A stretch of 64,000 nt of DNA from an uncultured Peptostreptococcaceae bacterium (GTDB lineage: Bacteria; Bacillota; Clostridia; Peptostreptococcales; Peptostreptococcaceae), in assembly GCA_947072565.1 (NCBI GenBank), contig CAMTIM010000052.1, positions 1 to 64,000 on the forward strand, given 5' to 3'. Below, in pieces: positions 1 to 8,947 of the stretch. The notes under the pieces were generated by a model. It ran no database searches. It worked only from the letters and a program-made list of their open reading frames with translations, and was not told the origin of the DNA. Every line of letters begins with the position of its first letter. Position 1 is the first letter of the stretch. Both the position numbers and the translations under genes were made by a program.

Positions 1-75
1 GGATATATATATATAAATTGATATAATTATATATATATTATGTTTTAATAAAGATAGGAAGCGGGGAATTTATAA

Positions 76-1014
76 TTGAATTTTATAGGTAATAGATATG
101 AATTATTAAACTGTGAAGATAATATAGAATTAAATAAAATGTATAAAGCAAGAGATGTTTATTATAATAAGAAGGTATTAATAAAAATAATAGAGCACAA
201 TACGAATATATGTGAAAATTTCATATCAAATTTAATAGATGAAAGTACTATGACCCATCAAATAAATTCGCCATATATATTGAAAATTATAGATGTTGGG
301 ATACACTGTACAGAACTGACTACGCTTTACTACATGGTAAGCGAAGAATGGGAAGGCATGCCATTAGAAAATATAATAAAAGGAAACTATCTTCATTTAA
401 ATGCTATAGTAAGTATTGCAATACAAATAGTAAAAGCATTGGAAGTTTTAGATGCACACAATATGTATCATGGAGACTTAAACCCAAGCAATATAATGAT
501 AGATCAAAATTATAATGTTAAAATTTGTAATTTAGGAACTACTAAATCTAATAATGGAATAAATATAAGAGCCTGCAATCAAATTAAATATTTATCACCA
601 CATCAGTTATGTATAAATTATACTGATATAGAAAGTGATATTTTTGCATTGGGTATTATTTTATTTGAATCTATATTTAAAGCATTACCTTTTAGTGAAT
701 GTGAAAATGAAAAAGAAATGCTTAAAAATATTGATAAAGGTGTTAATTGGATAGATTTAAAAGCAATAAATGGAAATTATAAACTTATAAATATTGTAAA
801 AAAACTTTTAAACAGAACTCAAAAATATAATAATGTACAAGAATTGATAATAGATTTAAGTTTAGTTATGTATGAAAAAGCAGACATAGATGATGCACTT
901 ATAATAAAAAATTCAAAAATACAAAATAAAAAAGCTGGATTTATAAAAAATAAAGTGGTTTTAGCAATTGCAACGCTTAGTTTAACATTTTTTATTTTAC
1001 TAAGTATGATATAA
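76..1014 (+). CDS. Degenerate Ser/Thr protein kinase (probable pseudokinase) with C-terminal membrane anchor
   Basis: A 312-residue kinase-fold protein with a TTG start behind a GCGGGG ribosome binding site. Visible kinase landmarks are the VLIK lysine (K37), the catalytic-loop motif HGDLNPSN (D134 and N139) and SDIFALGIILFE for subdomain IX. Three features of an active Hanks-type kinase are missing or changed. There is no glycine-rich loop before MYKARD, the DFG motif reads NLG (N152), and APE is replaced by SPHQ. About 20 hydrophobic residues close the protein, so it is probably tail-anchored with the kinase fold in the cytoplasm. It lacks the PASTA domains of PrkC. The neighbours downstream are two TPR-GGDEF proteins, suggesting a signalling locus, but a terminator separates them. 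What I see is a kinase fold; reduced or absent catalysis is inferred from the lost residues. Confidence 0.8.
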   Translation: MNFIGNRYELLNCEDNIELNKMYKARDVYYNKKVLIKIIEHNTNICENFISNLIDESTMTHQINSPYILKIIDVGIHCTELTTLYYMVSEEWEGMPLENIIKGNYLHLNAIVSIAIQIVKALEVLDAHNMYHGDLNPSNIMIDQNYNVKICNLGTTKSNNGINIRACNQIKYLSPHQLCINYTDIESDIFALGIILFESIFKALPFSECENEKEMLKNIDKGVNWIDLKAINGNYKLINIVKKLLNRTQKYNNVQELIIDLSLVMYEKADIDDALIIKNSKIQNKKAGFIKNKVVLAIATLSLTFFILLSMI

Positions 1015-1017
1015 AAT

Positions 1018-1052
1018 AAAAGCCTTCGTATTTAATACGGAGGCTTTTATTT
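1018..1052 (+). terminator. Intrinsic terminator after the kinase-like gene
   Basis: A 14-bp stem (AAAGCCTTCGTAT-type arm at 1018-1031, one G-T wobble) with a 3-nt loop, followed by a short T-rich run. It starts 4 nt after the stop codon, so the kinase-like gene is probably its own unit. Confidence 0.85.
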
Positions 1053-1189
1053 TGTTATAAATATTAAATGAATACAGAAATTAAAATAAACAATTTTATA
1101 TTTATTTTAATCCTTATATGAGATAAGATATATAGTATATACAAATAAAAATAAAGTTAATAAGTGCATTTGAGAAGGGTGATATTTAG

Positions 1190-3055
1190 GTGAATTATGA
1201 AACGATAGAAACTTATATAGATTACTTAAGAAAAAAAGATGAACATAGCATAGAATTAAAATATATAACACAAATGAAGTTTGATGTGAAAAAATATCTA
1301 AATGAATTAAGTGAAGAAAGTTACTATGAATATTCAAGATGTTATTTTTTACTTATGCTTATAAACAGGTACATGCAAAATAAAAAAAAATATAAAGAAA
1401 ATTTATTGAAATCAATAGAACTATTAGATAAAAGCAATTCAAATAATAAAAATTATGAGGCCATATTATATGGATACTTATCAAACTATCATACCCAATA
1501 TAGTGATACAAACACATCAGTACAAGTATATCAAATTGCTAGAGATAAATTTGAATTAAGTTGTGATGCTGATGAATTGATACAATTTTATTTAAGACAT
1601 ATTAAATTACTAATGAATAAAAGCTGTACAGAAGGAGAAATACAGCCATATGTAGAAAATATACATAGAACTATAAAAGAAAATAATGTTAAATATATTG
1701 CTATGTATTACTGTGATATAGCACAAATACATTTATCTGTATTTGACAATACAGTAGGAGCTATATTCTATTTATCACAATCCTTAGACTTATCAATAAA
1801 AACATCGCAAGTTGATTTAGAAATTAGAAATAGAATATTTTTAGCGTTAAGCTATACACTATTAGGAAATTATATGGAATCAGTAAACTATTTAAAACCA
1901 ATTTTAAGTGACCCTAGATATGAAAAAATAAATTTAGTATATAAAATTACGGCAGCAAATAATTTAATGTCTAATTATTTAAAGTTAGGGATATATAACT
2001 GTGCATATGAATGTTTAGAAATAATACAATCTACTTATATATGTAATAATTTATTAAACGAAGTGCAATTAAAAATGATAATTTATATGTGCAAGGCAGA
2101 ATATTATAGTTTAGTAGAAATAGACAAAATAAAAGAAGCTGTAAGATACATAAAAAAGAGTAGATTATTATATGAAAAAAATAAATATAAAAACATATAT
2201 CGAAATATAGATGTAATGATAGATAAAATAGAAGCAAATATCTATTATAAATTAGGAAACTATGAAAAATCATATAAATTGCATAAAGCGGGTCTTGAAA
2301 AAAGTTTGGGAAAAAATATTAACAATTTAATAATTGAGTTTTATAAATTATTATCTATGGACTGTGAACAATTAAATGATTTTAAGGGTTCTATAGAAAA
2401 TTTAAAGCAACATATGCTTTTAAAGGAAAAATGGATGAAAATACAAAATGATAAATATACAAAAATATTATTAAAAGAGTATGATATAAATGAAAAAGAA
2501 GAAAAAATAGATGAACTAAACTCTCTAAAAGATATTTTGGTTAGTAAAAGAAATAAAGATGAGTTAACAGGATTATTAAATAGAAGATTTTTAAATGAAT
2601 TTATTAGTCAAAATGTAAGCAATGATAATAAAGAAAATGAACAGGTATCAATATTAATGATAGATATAGATTATTTCAAAAAATATAATGATAAATATGG
2701 TCATGTAAAAGGTGATGAAATATTAACTCAAATAGGAAAACTTTTAAATAAAATAGCTTATAAGCATATGGCAATAAGATACGGAGGAGAAGAATTCTTA
2801 GTACTACTTAAAGACATAACACACGAAGAAACTATAGAAATAGCTAATGAAATATTAAATAAAGTAGATGAGTTAAATATTGAACATGAAACATCACCAC
2901 TAAACTCTAAAATTACAGTTAGCATAGGCATAGCAACTGGAGAGCAAGAAAAAAACGGGGATTATAATAAGCTAGTAGACGATGCAGATAAGGCACTGTA
3001 TATGGCTAAGAAAAATGGGAAAAATAGATATATACATATAAAAGATATGTGTTAA
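1190..3055 (+). CDS. TPR-repeat diguanylate cyclase (GGDEF protein)
   Basis: A 621-residue cytoplasmic protein with a GTG start behind AGAAGGG. The first 430 or so residues are helical repeats of TPR type (for example YKLGNYEKSYKLHKAGLEKS). A short coiled linker follows, then a C-terminal GGDEF domain of about 165 residues. The domain keeps all the catalytic marks: DELTGLLNRRF, MIDIDYFKKYND, the signature RYGGEEF, VSIGIATGE and ADKALYMAKK. It should therefore make cyclic di-GMP from two GTP. The RxxD inhibitory site expected five residues before GGEEF is absent, so simple product inhibition is unlikely. No signal peptide or membrane segment is visible. The TPR part presumably senses a partner protein or peptide. 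It sits 22 nt upstream of a paralogue with the same architecture. Confidence 0.9.
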   Translation: MNYETIETYIDYLRKKDEHSIELKYITQMKFDVKKYLNELSEESYYEYSRCYFLLMLINRYMQNKKKYKENLLKSIELLDKSNSNNKNYEAILYGYLSNYHTQYSDTNTSVQVYQIARDKFELSCDADELIQFYLRHIKLLMNKSCTEGEIQPYVENIHRTIKENNVKYIAMYYCDIAQIHLSVFDNTVGAIFYLSQSLDLSIKTSQVDLEIRNRIFLALSYTLLGNYMESVNYLKPILSDPRYEKINLVYKITAANNLMSNYLKLGIYNCAYECLEIIQSTYICNNLLNEVQLKMIIYMCKAEYYSLVEIDKIKEAVRYIKKSRLLYEKNKYKNIYRNIDVMIDKIEANIYYKLGNYEKSYKLHKAGLEKSLGKNINNLIIEFYKLLSMDCEQLNDFKGSIENLKQHMLLKEKWMKIQNDKYTKILLKEYDINEKEEKIDELNSLKDILVSKRNKDELTGLLNRRFLNEFISQNVSNDNKENEQVSILMIDIDYFKKYNDKYGHVKGDEILTQIGKLLNKIAYKHMAIRYGGEEFLVLLKDITHEETIEIANEILNKVDELNIEHETSPLNSKITVSIGIATGEQEKNGDYNKLVDDADKALYMAKKNGKNRYIHIKDMC

Positions 3056-3077
3056 TTTAATCAGGGGATGCTTTGAT

Positions 3078-4919
3078 ATGAATTTTGATATTGAAAAAAT
3101 AATAAAAGATGTAGAAATAAAATCGACATTGCTAATAGATATGGATTATCTAGAAATAATTATTGACAAAACATATGAACAAATTGATGAACTAGAAAAG
3201 AAGAATGATTATTTAGAACTAATAAAAGTATACTATCTTTTAGCACTAGAACTAAGTCTTAAAAATCAAATAAATGAAAGTATAATGTGGTGGGGGAAAA
3301 GCTTAGAAATAGCTAAAAAAGTAAATAATAATTTTTGGAGTGCAAAGATTTATTCTAGATTGAGCTCTTGTAATATTAAAAAAAATAACTACATATTATC
3401 AAGACGATTTTTTATTAAATCAATAACCTTGCTTAAAGAAGAAGAAAACATACAGCAAATAACATTGGCATATCTTCAAAGATTGTTAGCGATTAGGTGG
3501 GAAGAAAAAAATAAAAAAATAATACGCGTATATTTAGATAAAGTATTAGGATTGATGAAACTTTGGCAAGATATAGAACATGGATACTACTATATAGATA
3601 TTGCTACAACATATGTATATTTTTTAAATGAGCACATTTCATCCATGAAATATTTTATGGAAGGCATGAAGGTAGGAGAAAAATACGGGATAATTGAAAT
3701 GAATGCATTAGTTTTATACTACTTAGGAAGTATATACTTAGATTATATAAATAATCCATCAGAAGCTATAAGAAGCCTACAACCTTTGATATACAACTCT
3801 AAATATGACTTTATGAATAAAGAGCTAAAAGGATCATCATTTGTGGCTTTAATAGATGCATATATAGATGAAGATAAACTAGAAGATGCAAGAGAATGTA
3901 TAAACTATGGAAATGAATATCTAAAATATATAAATTATAATATAGATGAAGGCACTAAGATTATGTTGATTTATTTAGAAGCTAAGTTAATATCAAAAGG
4001 ATACAAAAACATAGAAAAAGGTCTTGAGTATGCCATATCTGCGAATAATAGATATAGAGAAATTTTATCAACATTTAAATATACTCATTTTGATTGTAAT
4101 ATAAATAATATTATTGGAGATTTATATTTTAAACTTGGCAACTACACTAAAAGTATAGAATATTATCAAGAAAGTATAAAAAACAGTAAAAAATGGGGAA
4201 GTATCTATGAAAAAAATGCATATTATTCTTTGGCTAGAGTATATGAACATCAGCAAAACTATAAAGAAGCATTAAAATATTATAAGATATGCGAGAATAT
4301 ATTTAGTGAACTTGAAAAACAATATTGTTTTATACAGTATGAAAATTTGAATAAAGAATTTGAAAAAATATATAAAGAAGAAGAAATAAAAAATTTAGAT
4401 ATATATAATAAAATAATGAAAGAAGAATCATATAGAGATGAATTAACTAAGTTATTCAATAGATGTTATTTAAGTGAGATTATAAAAAACAATGTAGCAT
4501 TAAAAAATATAAGCATAATGATGATAGATATAGATTATTTTAAATACTATAATGATAATTATGGTCATATAAAAGGTGATAAAGTATTAATAAGTGTATC
4601 ACAATCGATAAAAAATAGCTGTAGTGAATGTGAAGATGAAGTAATAAGATATGGTGGAGAAGAGTTTTTGATAATATCATATAGTCAGGATAAGGATTAT
4701 ATAAAAAGATTGCCTAATGAGATTTTAAAAAATATAAATGAACTTAATATAGAACATAACTACTCTAAAGTGAGTAATAATATAACAGTTAGTATAGGCG
4801 TAAGCCGTGGGGATGTAAACAGTAGTGAGGATTATAATACATTAATAAAGGAAGCAGATAAAGCTTTATATATGTCAAAGAAACAAGGACGTAATAGAGT
4901 AACACAAAGTGAAATTTGA
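3078..4919 (+). CDS. TPR-repeat diguanylate cyclase, second paralogue
   Basis: A 613-residue paralogue of the preceding gene, starting at ATG behind AGGGGATG only 22 nt after it, so the two are almost certainly cotranscribed. The architecture is the same: N-terminal TPR-like helical repeats (clear examples are LYFKLGNYTKSIEYYQES and YKEALKYYKICEN), then a GGDEF domain with YRDELTKLFNRCYL, MIDIDYFKYYNDNYGH, IRYGGEEF, VSIGVS and ADKALYMSKK. Catalytic residues are intact. The RxxD inhibitory site is again missing. The TPR parts of the two proteins differ more than the GGDEF parts, which suggests tandem duplication followed by divergence of the sensing half. No membrane segments are visible. Confidence 0.9.
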   Translation: MNFDIEKIIKDVEIKSTLLIDMDYLEIIIDKTYEQIDELEKKNDYLELIKVYYLLALELSLKNQINESIMWWGKSLEIAKKVNNNFWSAKIYSRLSSCNIKKNNYILSRRFFIKSITLLKEEENIQQITLAYLQRLLAIRWEEKNKKIIRVYLDKVLGLMKLWQDIEHGYYYIDIATTYVYFLNEHISSMKYFMEGMKVGEKYGIIEMNALVLYYLGSIYLDYINNPSEAIRSLQPLIYNSKYDFMNKELKGSSFVALIDAYIDEDKLEDARECINYGNEYLKYINYNIDEGTKIMLIYLEAKLISKGYKNIEKGLEYAISANNRYREILSTFKYTHFDCNINNIIGDLYFKLGNYTKSIEYYQESIKNSKKWGSIYEKNAYYSLARVYEHQQNYKEALKYYKICENIFSELEKQYCFIQYENLNKEFEKIYKEEEIKNLDIYNKIMKEESYRDELTKLFNRCYLSEIIKNNVALKNISIMMIDIDYFKYYNDNYGHIKGDKVLISVSQSIKNSCSECEDEVIRYGGEEFLIISYSQDKDYIKRLPNEILKNINELNIEHNYSKVSNNITVSIGVSRGDVNSSEDYNTLIKEADKALYMSKKQGRNRVTQSEI

Positions 4920-4945
4920 AACATACTTAGAAATAGATTAAATAG

Positions 4946-4987
4946 AGGCGTTAATTATAAAATAAACTTTATAATTAACGCCTTTAT
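4946..4987 (+). terminator. Intrinsic terminator after the GGDEF pair
   Basis: A perfect 16-bp stem (AGGCGTTAATTATAAA at 4946-4961 pairing with 4968-4983), a 6-nt loop and a short T-rich tail. It closes the diguanylate cyclase operon. Confidence 0.88.
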
Positions 4988-5017
4988 ATTGAAATAAATA
5001 CATAAATACTTAAAAAT

Positions 5018-5055
5018 TAAGCATTAAAATGTAAAAAAATATATTTTAATGCTTA
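5018..5055. repeat. Perfect 13-bp inverted repeat upstream of the rbs promoter
   Basis: TAAGCATTAAAAT at 5018-5030 is repeated inverted at 5043-5055 with a 12-nt A-rich loop. It ends 6 bp before the -35 element of the ribose operon, where an activator or repressor could bind. It could also be a weak hairpin in a read-through transcript. No regulator gene lies in the operon. Confidence 0.6.
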
Positions 5056-5061
5056 AATGTG

Positions 5062-5090
5062 TTGCACTAAAAAAACGAATGTGATATTCT
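5062..5090 (+). promoter_or_regulatory. Sigma-A-type promoter of the rbs operon
   Basis: TTGCAC (5062-5067), a 17-bp spacer and TATTCT (5085-5090), about 70 bp before the rbsK start codon. Spacing is ideal for the housekeeping sigma factor. Confidence 0.65.
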
Positions 5091-5158
5091 ATAAAAAGTT
5101 AAATGAATAATAAAATTAAATGATTGATATAGATTAATGTTATATAGGAGGCACTATT

Positions 5159-6067
5159 GTGAAAAAGATATGTGTTATAGGAAGTTTAAATATGGATTTA
5201 GTAGTAAATGTAGATACAATGCCTAAAAAAGGGCAGACATTAATAGGAAGCAATTTCAAAGAGGTACCAGGTGGAAAAGGTGCTAATCAAGCTGTTGCTA
5301 TGGCTAGATTAAATGGAGATGTATCTATGATAGGTAAAGTTGGAAACGATGGGTTTGGAAAGGCTCTAATAAACGCACTTGAAAATGACAAGGTAAATAC
5401 AGAGTACATACAAATAGAAGAAGGATCAAGCGGAGTTGCACTTATAAGTGTAGATAAAAATGCAGAAAATAGTATAGTAGTAGCACCAGGAGCAAATTTC
5501 AAATTAACAAATAGTGATATAGATAAGAACATAGAAGCTATAACAAATAGTGATATAGTAGTTTTACAGCTTGAAACACCACTTGAAACTATAAAGTATG
5601 CTTTAAATGTAGCAAAAAAAGCTTGTAAATATACAATATTAAATCCAGCTCCAGCAGTTATATTAGAAGATGAATTAATAGCAAATGTTGATTTATTAAC
5701 ACCTAATGAAACGGAACTTGAAATAATAAGTGGTATGCAAATAAATAATGAAGAAGATATAAAAAAAGCAGCACAAATAATGATAGAAAAAGGCGTAAAA
5801 GAACTTATAGTTACATTGGGATCAAAAGGTAGCTTATATATAAATAAAGAAAAAAGTATATTTAAAAAAGCGTGTAAAGTAGAAGCTATAGATACAACAG
5901 CTGCGGGAGATAGTTATACTGGAGCATTAGCAGTAGCATTAGCTCAAGGCAAAAAAATAGAAGAAGCAATGGATTTTGCATCAAAAGTAGGAGCGTTAAC
6001 AGTCCAAAGAGAAGGAGCTCAAAGCTCACTACCAACATTAAAAGACGTAGAAAGTTTCAGGGGGTAA
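5159..6067 (+). CDS. rbsK: Ribokinase
   Basis: Phosphorylates D-ribose to ribose 5-phosphate with ATP after uptake, in the cytoplasm. The 302 residues match the PfkB/ribokinase length. The N-terminal substrate motif is GSLNMDLVVNVDTMPKKGQ, followed by PGGKGANQAVAMARLNGDV. The C-terminal ATP and catalytic signature is DTTAAGDSYTGALAVAL, with the catalytic aspartate in AAGD, the form typical of RbsK. The GTG start is chosen because AGGAGG lies 6 nt before it. It is the first gene of a five-gene operon and rbsD follows after 3 nt. The usual rbsR repressor gene is not in front of it. Confidence 0.96.
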   Translation: MKKICVIGSLNMDLVVNVDTMPKKGQTLIGSNFKEVPGGKGANQAVAMARLNGDVSMIGKVGNDGFGKALINALENDKVNTEYIQIEEGSSGVALISVDKNAENSIVVAPGANFKLTNSDIDKNIEAITNSDIVVLQLETPLETIKYALNVAKKACKYTILNPAPAVILEDELIANVDLLTPNETELEIISGMQINNEEDIKKAAQIMIEKGVKELIVTLGSKGSLYINKEKSIFKKACKVEAIDTTAAGDSYTGALAVALAQGKKIEEAMDFASKVGALTVQREGAQSSLPTLKDVESFRG

Positions 6068-6070
6068 AAA

Positions 6071-6466
6071 ATGAGAAAAACAAAATTAATAAATAGTGAA
6101 GTATCATATATAGTATCAAAGATGGGACATACAGACAGTTTGACTATAGGTGATTGTGGCCTACCAATACCAACAAATGTAGACAGAATAGATTTAGCAT
6201 TAAAATACGGAGTACCAACATTTTTAGAGACATTAGACACAATATTAGAAGAGCTATGTGTAGAAGAAATAATAATAGCAAGTGAAATAAAAGAAAACAA
6301 TAAATGTATATATAAAGAAATATTAGAAAGATTTAAAGATATAAAAATAAATGAAGTATCTCATGAAGAGTTTAAAAACTTAACAAAAGAAAGTAAAGCA
6401 GTAGTAAGAACTGGAGAATGTACTCCATACGCAAATATAATACTAAAGTCGGGAGTTGTTTTTTAA
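6071..6466 (+). CDS. rbsD: D-ribose pyranase
   Basis: Interconverts the beta-pyranose and beta-furanose forms of ribose so that the transported sugar becomes a substrate for ribokinase. The 131 residues match the family. Key motifs are [16 protein letters not shown], with the conserved active-site histidine, and the C-terminal [18 protein letters not shown]. It starts 3 nt after rbsK behind GGGG. Its TAA stop shares one base with the ATG of rbsA, so translation is probably coupled. Confidence 0.96.
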   Translation: MRKTKLINSEVSYIVSKMGHTDSLTIGDCGLPIPTNVDRIDLALKYGVPTFLETLDTILEELCVEEIIIASEIKENNKCIYKEILERFKDIKINEVSHEEFKNLTKESKAVVRTGECTPYANIILKSGVVF

Positions 6467-7959
6467 TGAAATCACCTATTTTAAAAATGACAAATATAGT
6501 AAAAGAGTTTCCAGGAGTTAAAGCTTTAGATGGTGTAAACTTAGATTTGTATGAAGGTTCTGTAATGGCATTGATGGGAGAAAATGGAGCGGGAAAATCT
6601 ACACTTATGAAAATATTAAGTGGAGTTTATAAAAAAGATGGTGGAAAGATTTTTTATAATGGAGTAGAAGAAGATATAAAAGGTCCTAAAGATGCAACAA
6701 CAAAAGGAATAGCAATAATTCATCAAGAGCTTAACCTATTACCAGATTTAAGCATAGGAGAAAATATATTCTTAGGGCGTGAACCTAAAAAAGGACTTAG
6801 AATAGATTTTAATAAACTTTATAAAGATAGTGATCAGTTACTTAAAAAGTTGAATATATCAACAAGTTCGAAAGAATTAGTACAAAATTTAAGCATCGGT
6901 GAACAACAAATGATAGAAATCGCAAAAGCATTATCATTAGATGCAAAAATAATAATAATGGATGAACCTACAGATGCACTTACGGATAAAGAAAGTAAAA
7001 GTTTGTTTAATGTAATAAATGAATTAAAATCTGAAGGCAAAGCAATAGTATATATATCACATAGATTAAAAGAAATATTTGAAATTTGTGACTCTATAAC
7101 TGTATTAAGAGATGGTAGATATGTTGGTCGTGAAAACATAGAAAATCTAGACGAAGATAAAATGATAGAGATGATGGTAGGAAGAAAACTTACAGAACAA
7201 TTTCCAAGACTTAAGGTTGATATGGGAGAAACTGTTCTTAAAGTAGAAAATCTTAACAATCAGTATGTAAAAAATGTAAGTCTTGAAGTTAAAAGTGGAG
7301 AAATATTAGGTATATCAGGACTAATGGGAGCTGGAAGAAGTGAGCTTGCTAAAACTATATATGGACATATAAGAAAAACTAGCGGTAAAGTTTATGTAAA
7401 AGGAAGAGAAATAGACAACCAAAGTTCTAGAGATGGATTAAAAAATAGAATAGCATACGTTAGTGAAGATAGAAAAGGTGATGGGTTAATACTTGATTTA
7501 TCTGTTAAAGAAAATATGTCGATATCATCATTAGACAAAATATCATCTTTATTTAGAATAAATAAAAATAAAGAAAATGAAAGAGTAAAAAGCTATATAG
7601 ATAGAATAAATATAAAAACTCCAAGTCAAAATCAATTGATAAGAAATTTAAGTGGAGGAAATCAACAAAAAGTAGCAATAGCGAAAGCACTTATGACACA
7701 TCCTGATGTTTTAATACTTGATGAACCTACAAGAGGCGTAGATGTTGGAGCTAAAAAAGAAATATACGACCTTATAAATGACTTTAAGTCTCAAGGAAAA
7801 GCAGTAATAATGATATCTTCAGAAATGCCTGAAATATTAGGATTAAGCGATAGAATATTAGTTTTAAGTCAAGGTATGATAAGCGGAGAATTTGATATAA
7901 AAGATGCAACTCAAGAAGCAATACTAAAATGTGCGGTAGAAACTAAGGAGGCAATATAA
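6466..7959 (+). CDS. rbsA: Ribose ABC transporter, duplicated ATP-binding subunit
   Basis: Energises ribose import at the inner face of the membrane. The protein has 497 residues and two ABC domains, normal for RbsA/MglA. The first domain has Walker A GENGAGKS, signature LSIGEQQ and Walker B IIIMDEPT. The second has a degenerate P-loop (GLMGAGRS), signature LSGGNQQKV and LILDEPTRGVDVG. Such asymmetry is standard for sugar ABC ATPases of this class. The start at 6466 is chosen over an in-frame codon at 6418 because it overlaps the rbsD stop (TAATG), begins at the family start [11 protein letters not shown] and has GGGAG upstream. Confidence 0.95.
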   Translation: MKSPILKMTNIVKEFPGVKALDGVNLDLYEGSVMALMGENGAGKSTLMKILSGVYKKDGGKIFYNGVEEDIKGPKDATTKGIAIIHQELNLLPDLSIGENIFLGREPKKGLRIDFNKLYKDSDQLLKKLNISTSSKELVQNLSIGEQQMIEIAKALSLDAKIIIMDEPTDALTDKESKSLFNVINELKSEGKAIVYISHRLKEIFEICDSITVLRDGRYVGRENIENLDEDKMIEMMVGRKLTEQFPRLKVDMGETVLKVENLNNQYVKNVSLEVKSGEILGISGLMGAGRSELAKTIYGHIRKTSGKVYVKGREIDNQSSRDGLKNRIAYVSEDRKGDGLILDLSVKENMSISSLDKISSLFRINKNKENERVKSYIDRINIKTPSQNQLIRNLSGGNQQKVAIAKALMTHPDVLILDEPTRGVDVGAKKEIYDLINDFKSQGKAVIMISSEMPEILGLSDRILVLSQGMISGEFDIKDATQEAILKCAVETKEAI

Positions 7960-7960
7960 T

Positions 7961-8935
7961 ATGGCAACAAAATGTATACAAAATACAGAAAACAAAAAAA
8001 TAGATAAAAAAGATTTATTAGTAAAATATAGAAGCTTAATAGGCTTGATTTTATTAATAGCTGTAGTGTCTATACTAAGTCCATCATTTTTAAGTACTAA
8101 AAATATATTTAACATATTAAGACAAACATCAGTAAATGCAATAATAGCAGCAGGTATGACTTTTGTAATTTTAACAGGTGGAATAGATTTATCAGTAGGT
8201 TCTATACTTGCAATAAGTGGAGCATTTTGTGGTAGTTTATTAGCATCTGGTCAAAGTATATTAGTAGCAATAATAGCCGCTTTATTAGTAGGAGCAGCAG
8301 TAGGATTTTTAAATGGATTTATAATAGCTAAAGGTAAATTACAACCATTTATAGCAACATTGGCTACTATGACAATACTTAGAGGATTGACATTAGTATT
8401 TACAGATGGAAAGCCAATAACTCTTGGTAGTAGTGAATTAGCAATTAACTTTGGTAAAATAGGTGGAGGAAGTATACTTGGAATACCTACACCTGCAATA
8501 ATAATGATATTAATATTTGCAATATGTGCTTATATATTAAGTAATACTAAAATAGGAAGATACACATATGCATTAGGTTCAAATGAAGAAGCAACAAAGT
8601 TATCAGGGTTAAATACAGATAAAATAAAAATATGGGTATATACAATAAGTGGTATATTATCAGCAATAGCAGGTATTATAATAACTTCAAGACTATATTC
8701 TGCAGGACCTTCAGCTGGAACTGGGTATGAATTAGATGCAATAGCAGCCGTAGTACTTGGGGGAACAAAACTTGCAGGTGGAAAAGGTAAAATAGGAGCA
8801 ACGATAATAGGAGCATTAATAATAGGTGTATTAAGTAATGCGCTTAATATATTAGATGTATCGTCATACTATCAAATGATGGTAAAAGGTGTAGTTATAC
8901 TAATAGCTGTACTTTTAGACAGAAAAGATAACTAA
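7961..8935 (+). CDS. rbsC: Ribose ABC transporter permease
   Basis: The membrane channel of the ribose importer, 324 residues, belonging to the BPD_transp_2 family. It is almost entirely hydrophobic with eight to ten membrane segments. The family motifs are visible: AAGMTFVILTGGIDLSVGS near residue 65 and AIAAVVLGGTKLAGGKG near residue 265. The ATG is preceded by AAGGAGG in the last codons of rbsA. It pairs with RbsA and the lipoprotein encoded next. Confidence 0.95.
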   Translation: MATKCIQNTENKKIDKKDLLVKYRSLIGLILLIAVVSILSPSFLSTKNIFNILRQTSVNAIIAAGMTFVILTGGIDLSVGSILAISGAFCGSLLASGQSILVAIIAALLVGAAVGFLNGFIIAKGKLQPFIATLATMTILRGLTLVFTDGKPITLGSSELAINFGKIGGGSILGIPTPAIIMILIFAICAYILSNTKIGRYTYALGSNEEATKLSGLNTDKIKIWVYTISGILSAIAGIIITSRLYSAGPSAGTGYELDAIAAVVLGGTKLAGGKGKIGATIIGALIIGVLSNALNILDVSSYYQMMVKGVVILIAVLLDRKDN

Positions 8936-8947
8936 GGGGAAATAAAA

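Noticed and set aside
1..75. Alternating AT tract at the window start as an origin or special element
   Set aside because: It is a short A/T run in an A/T-rich genome just before a gene; no DnaA boxes or further repeats are visible.
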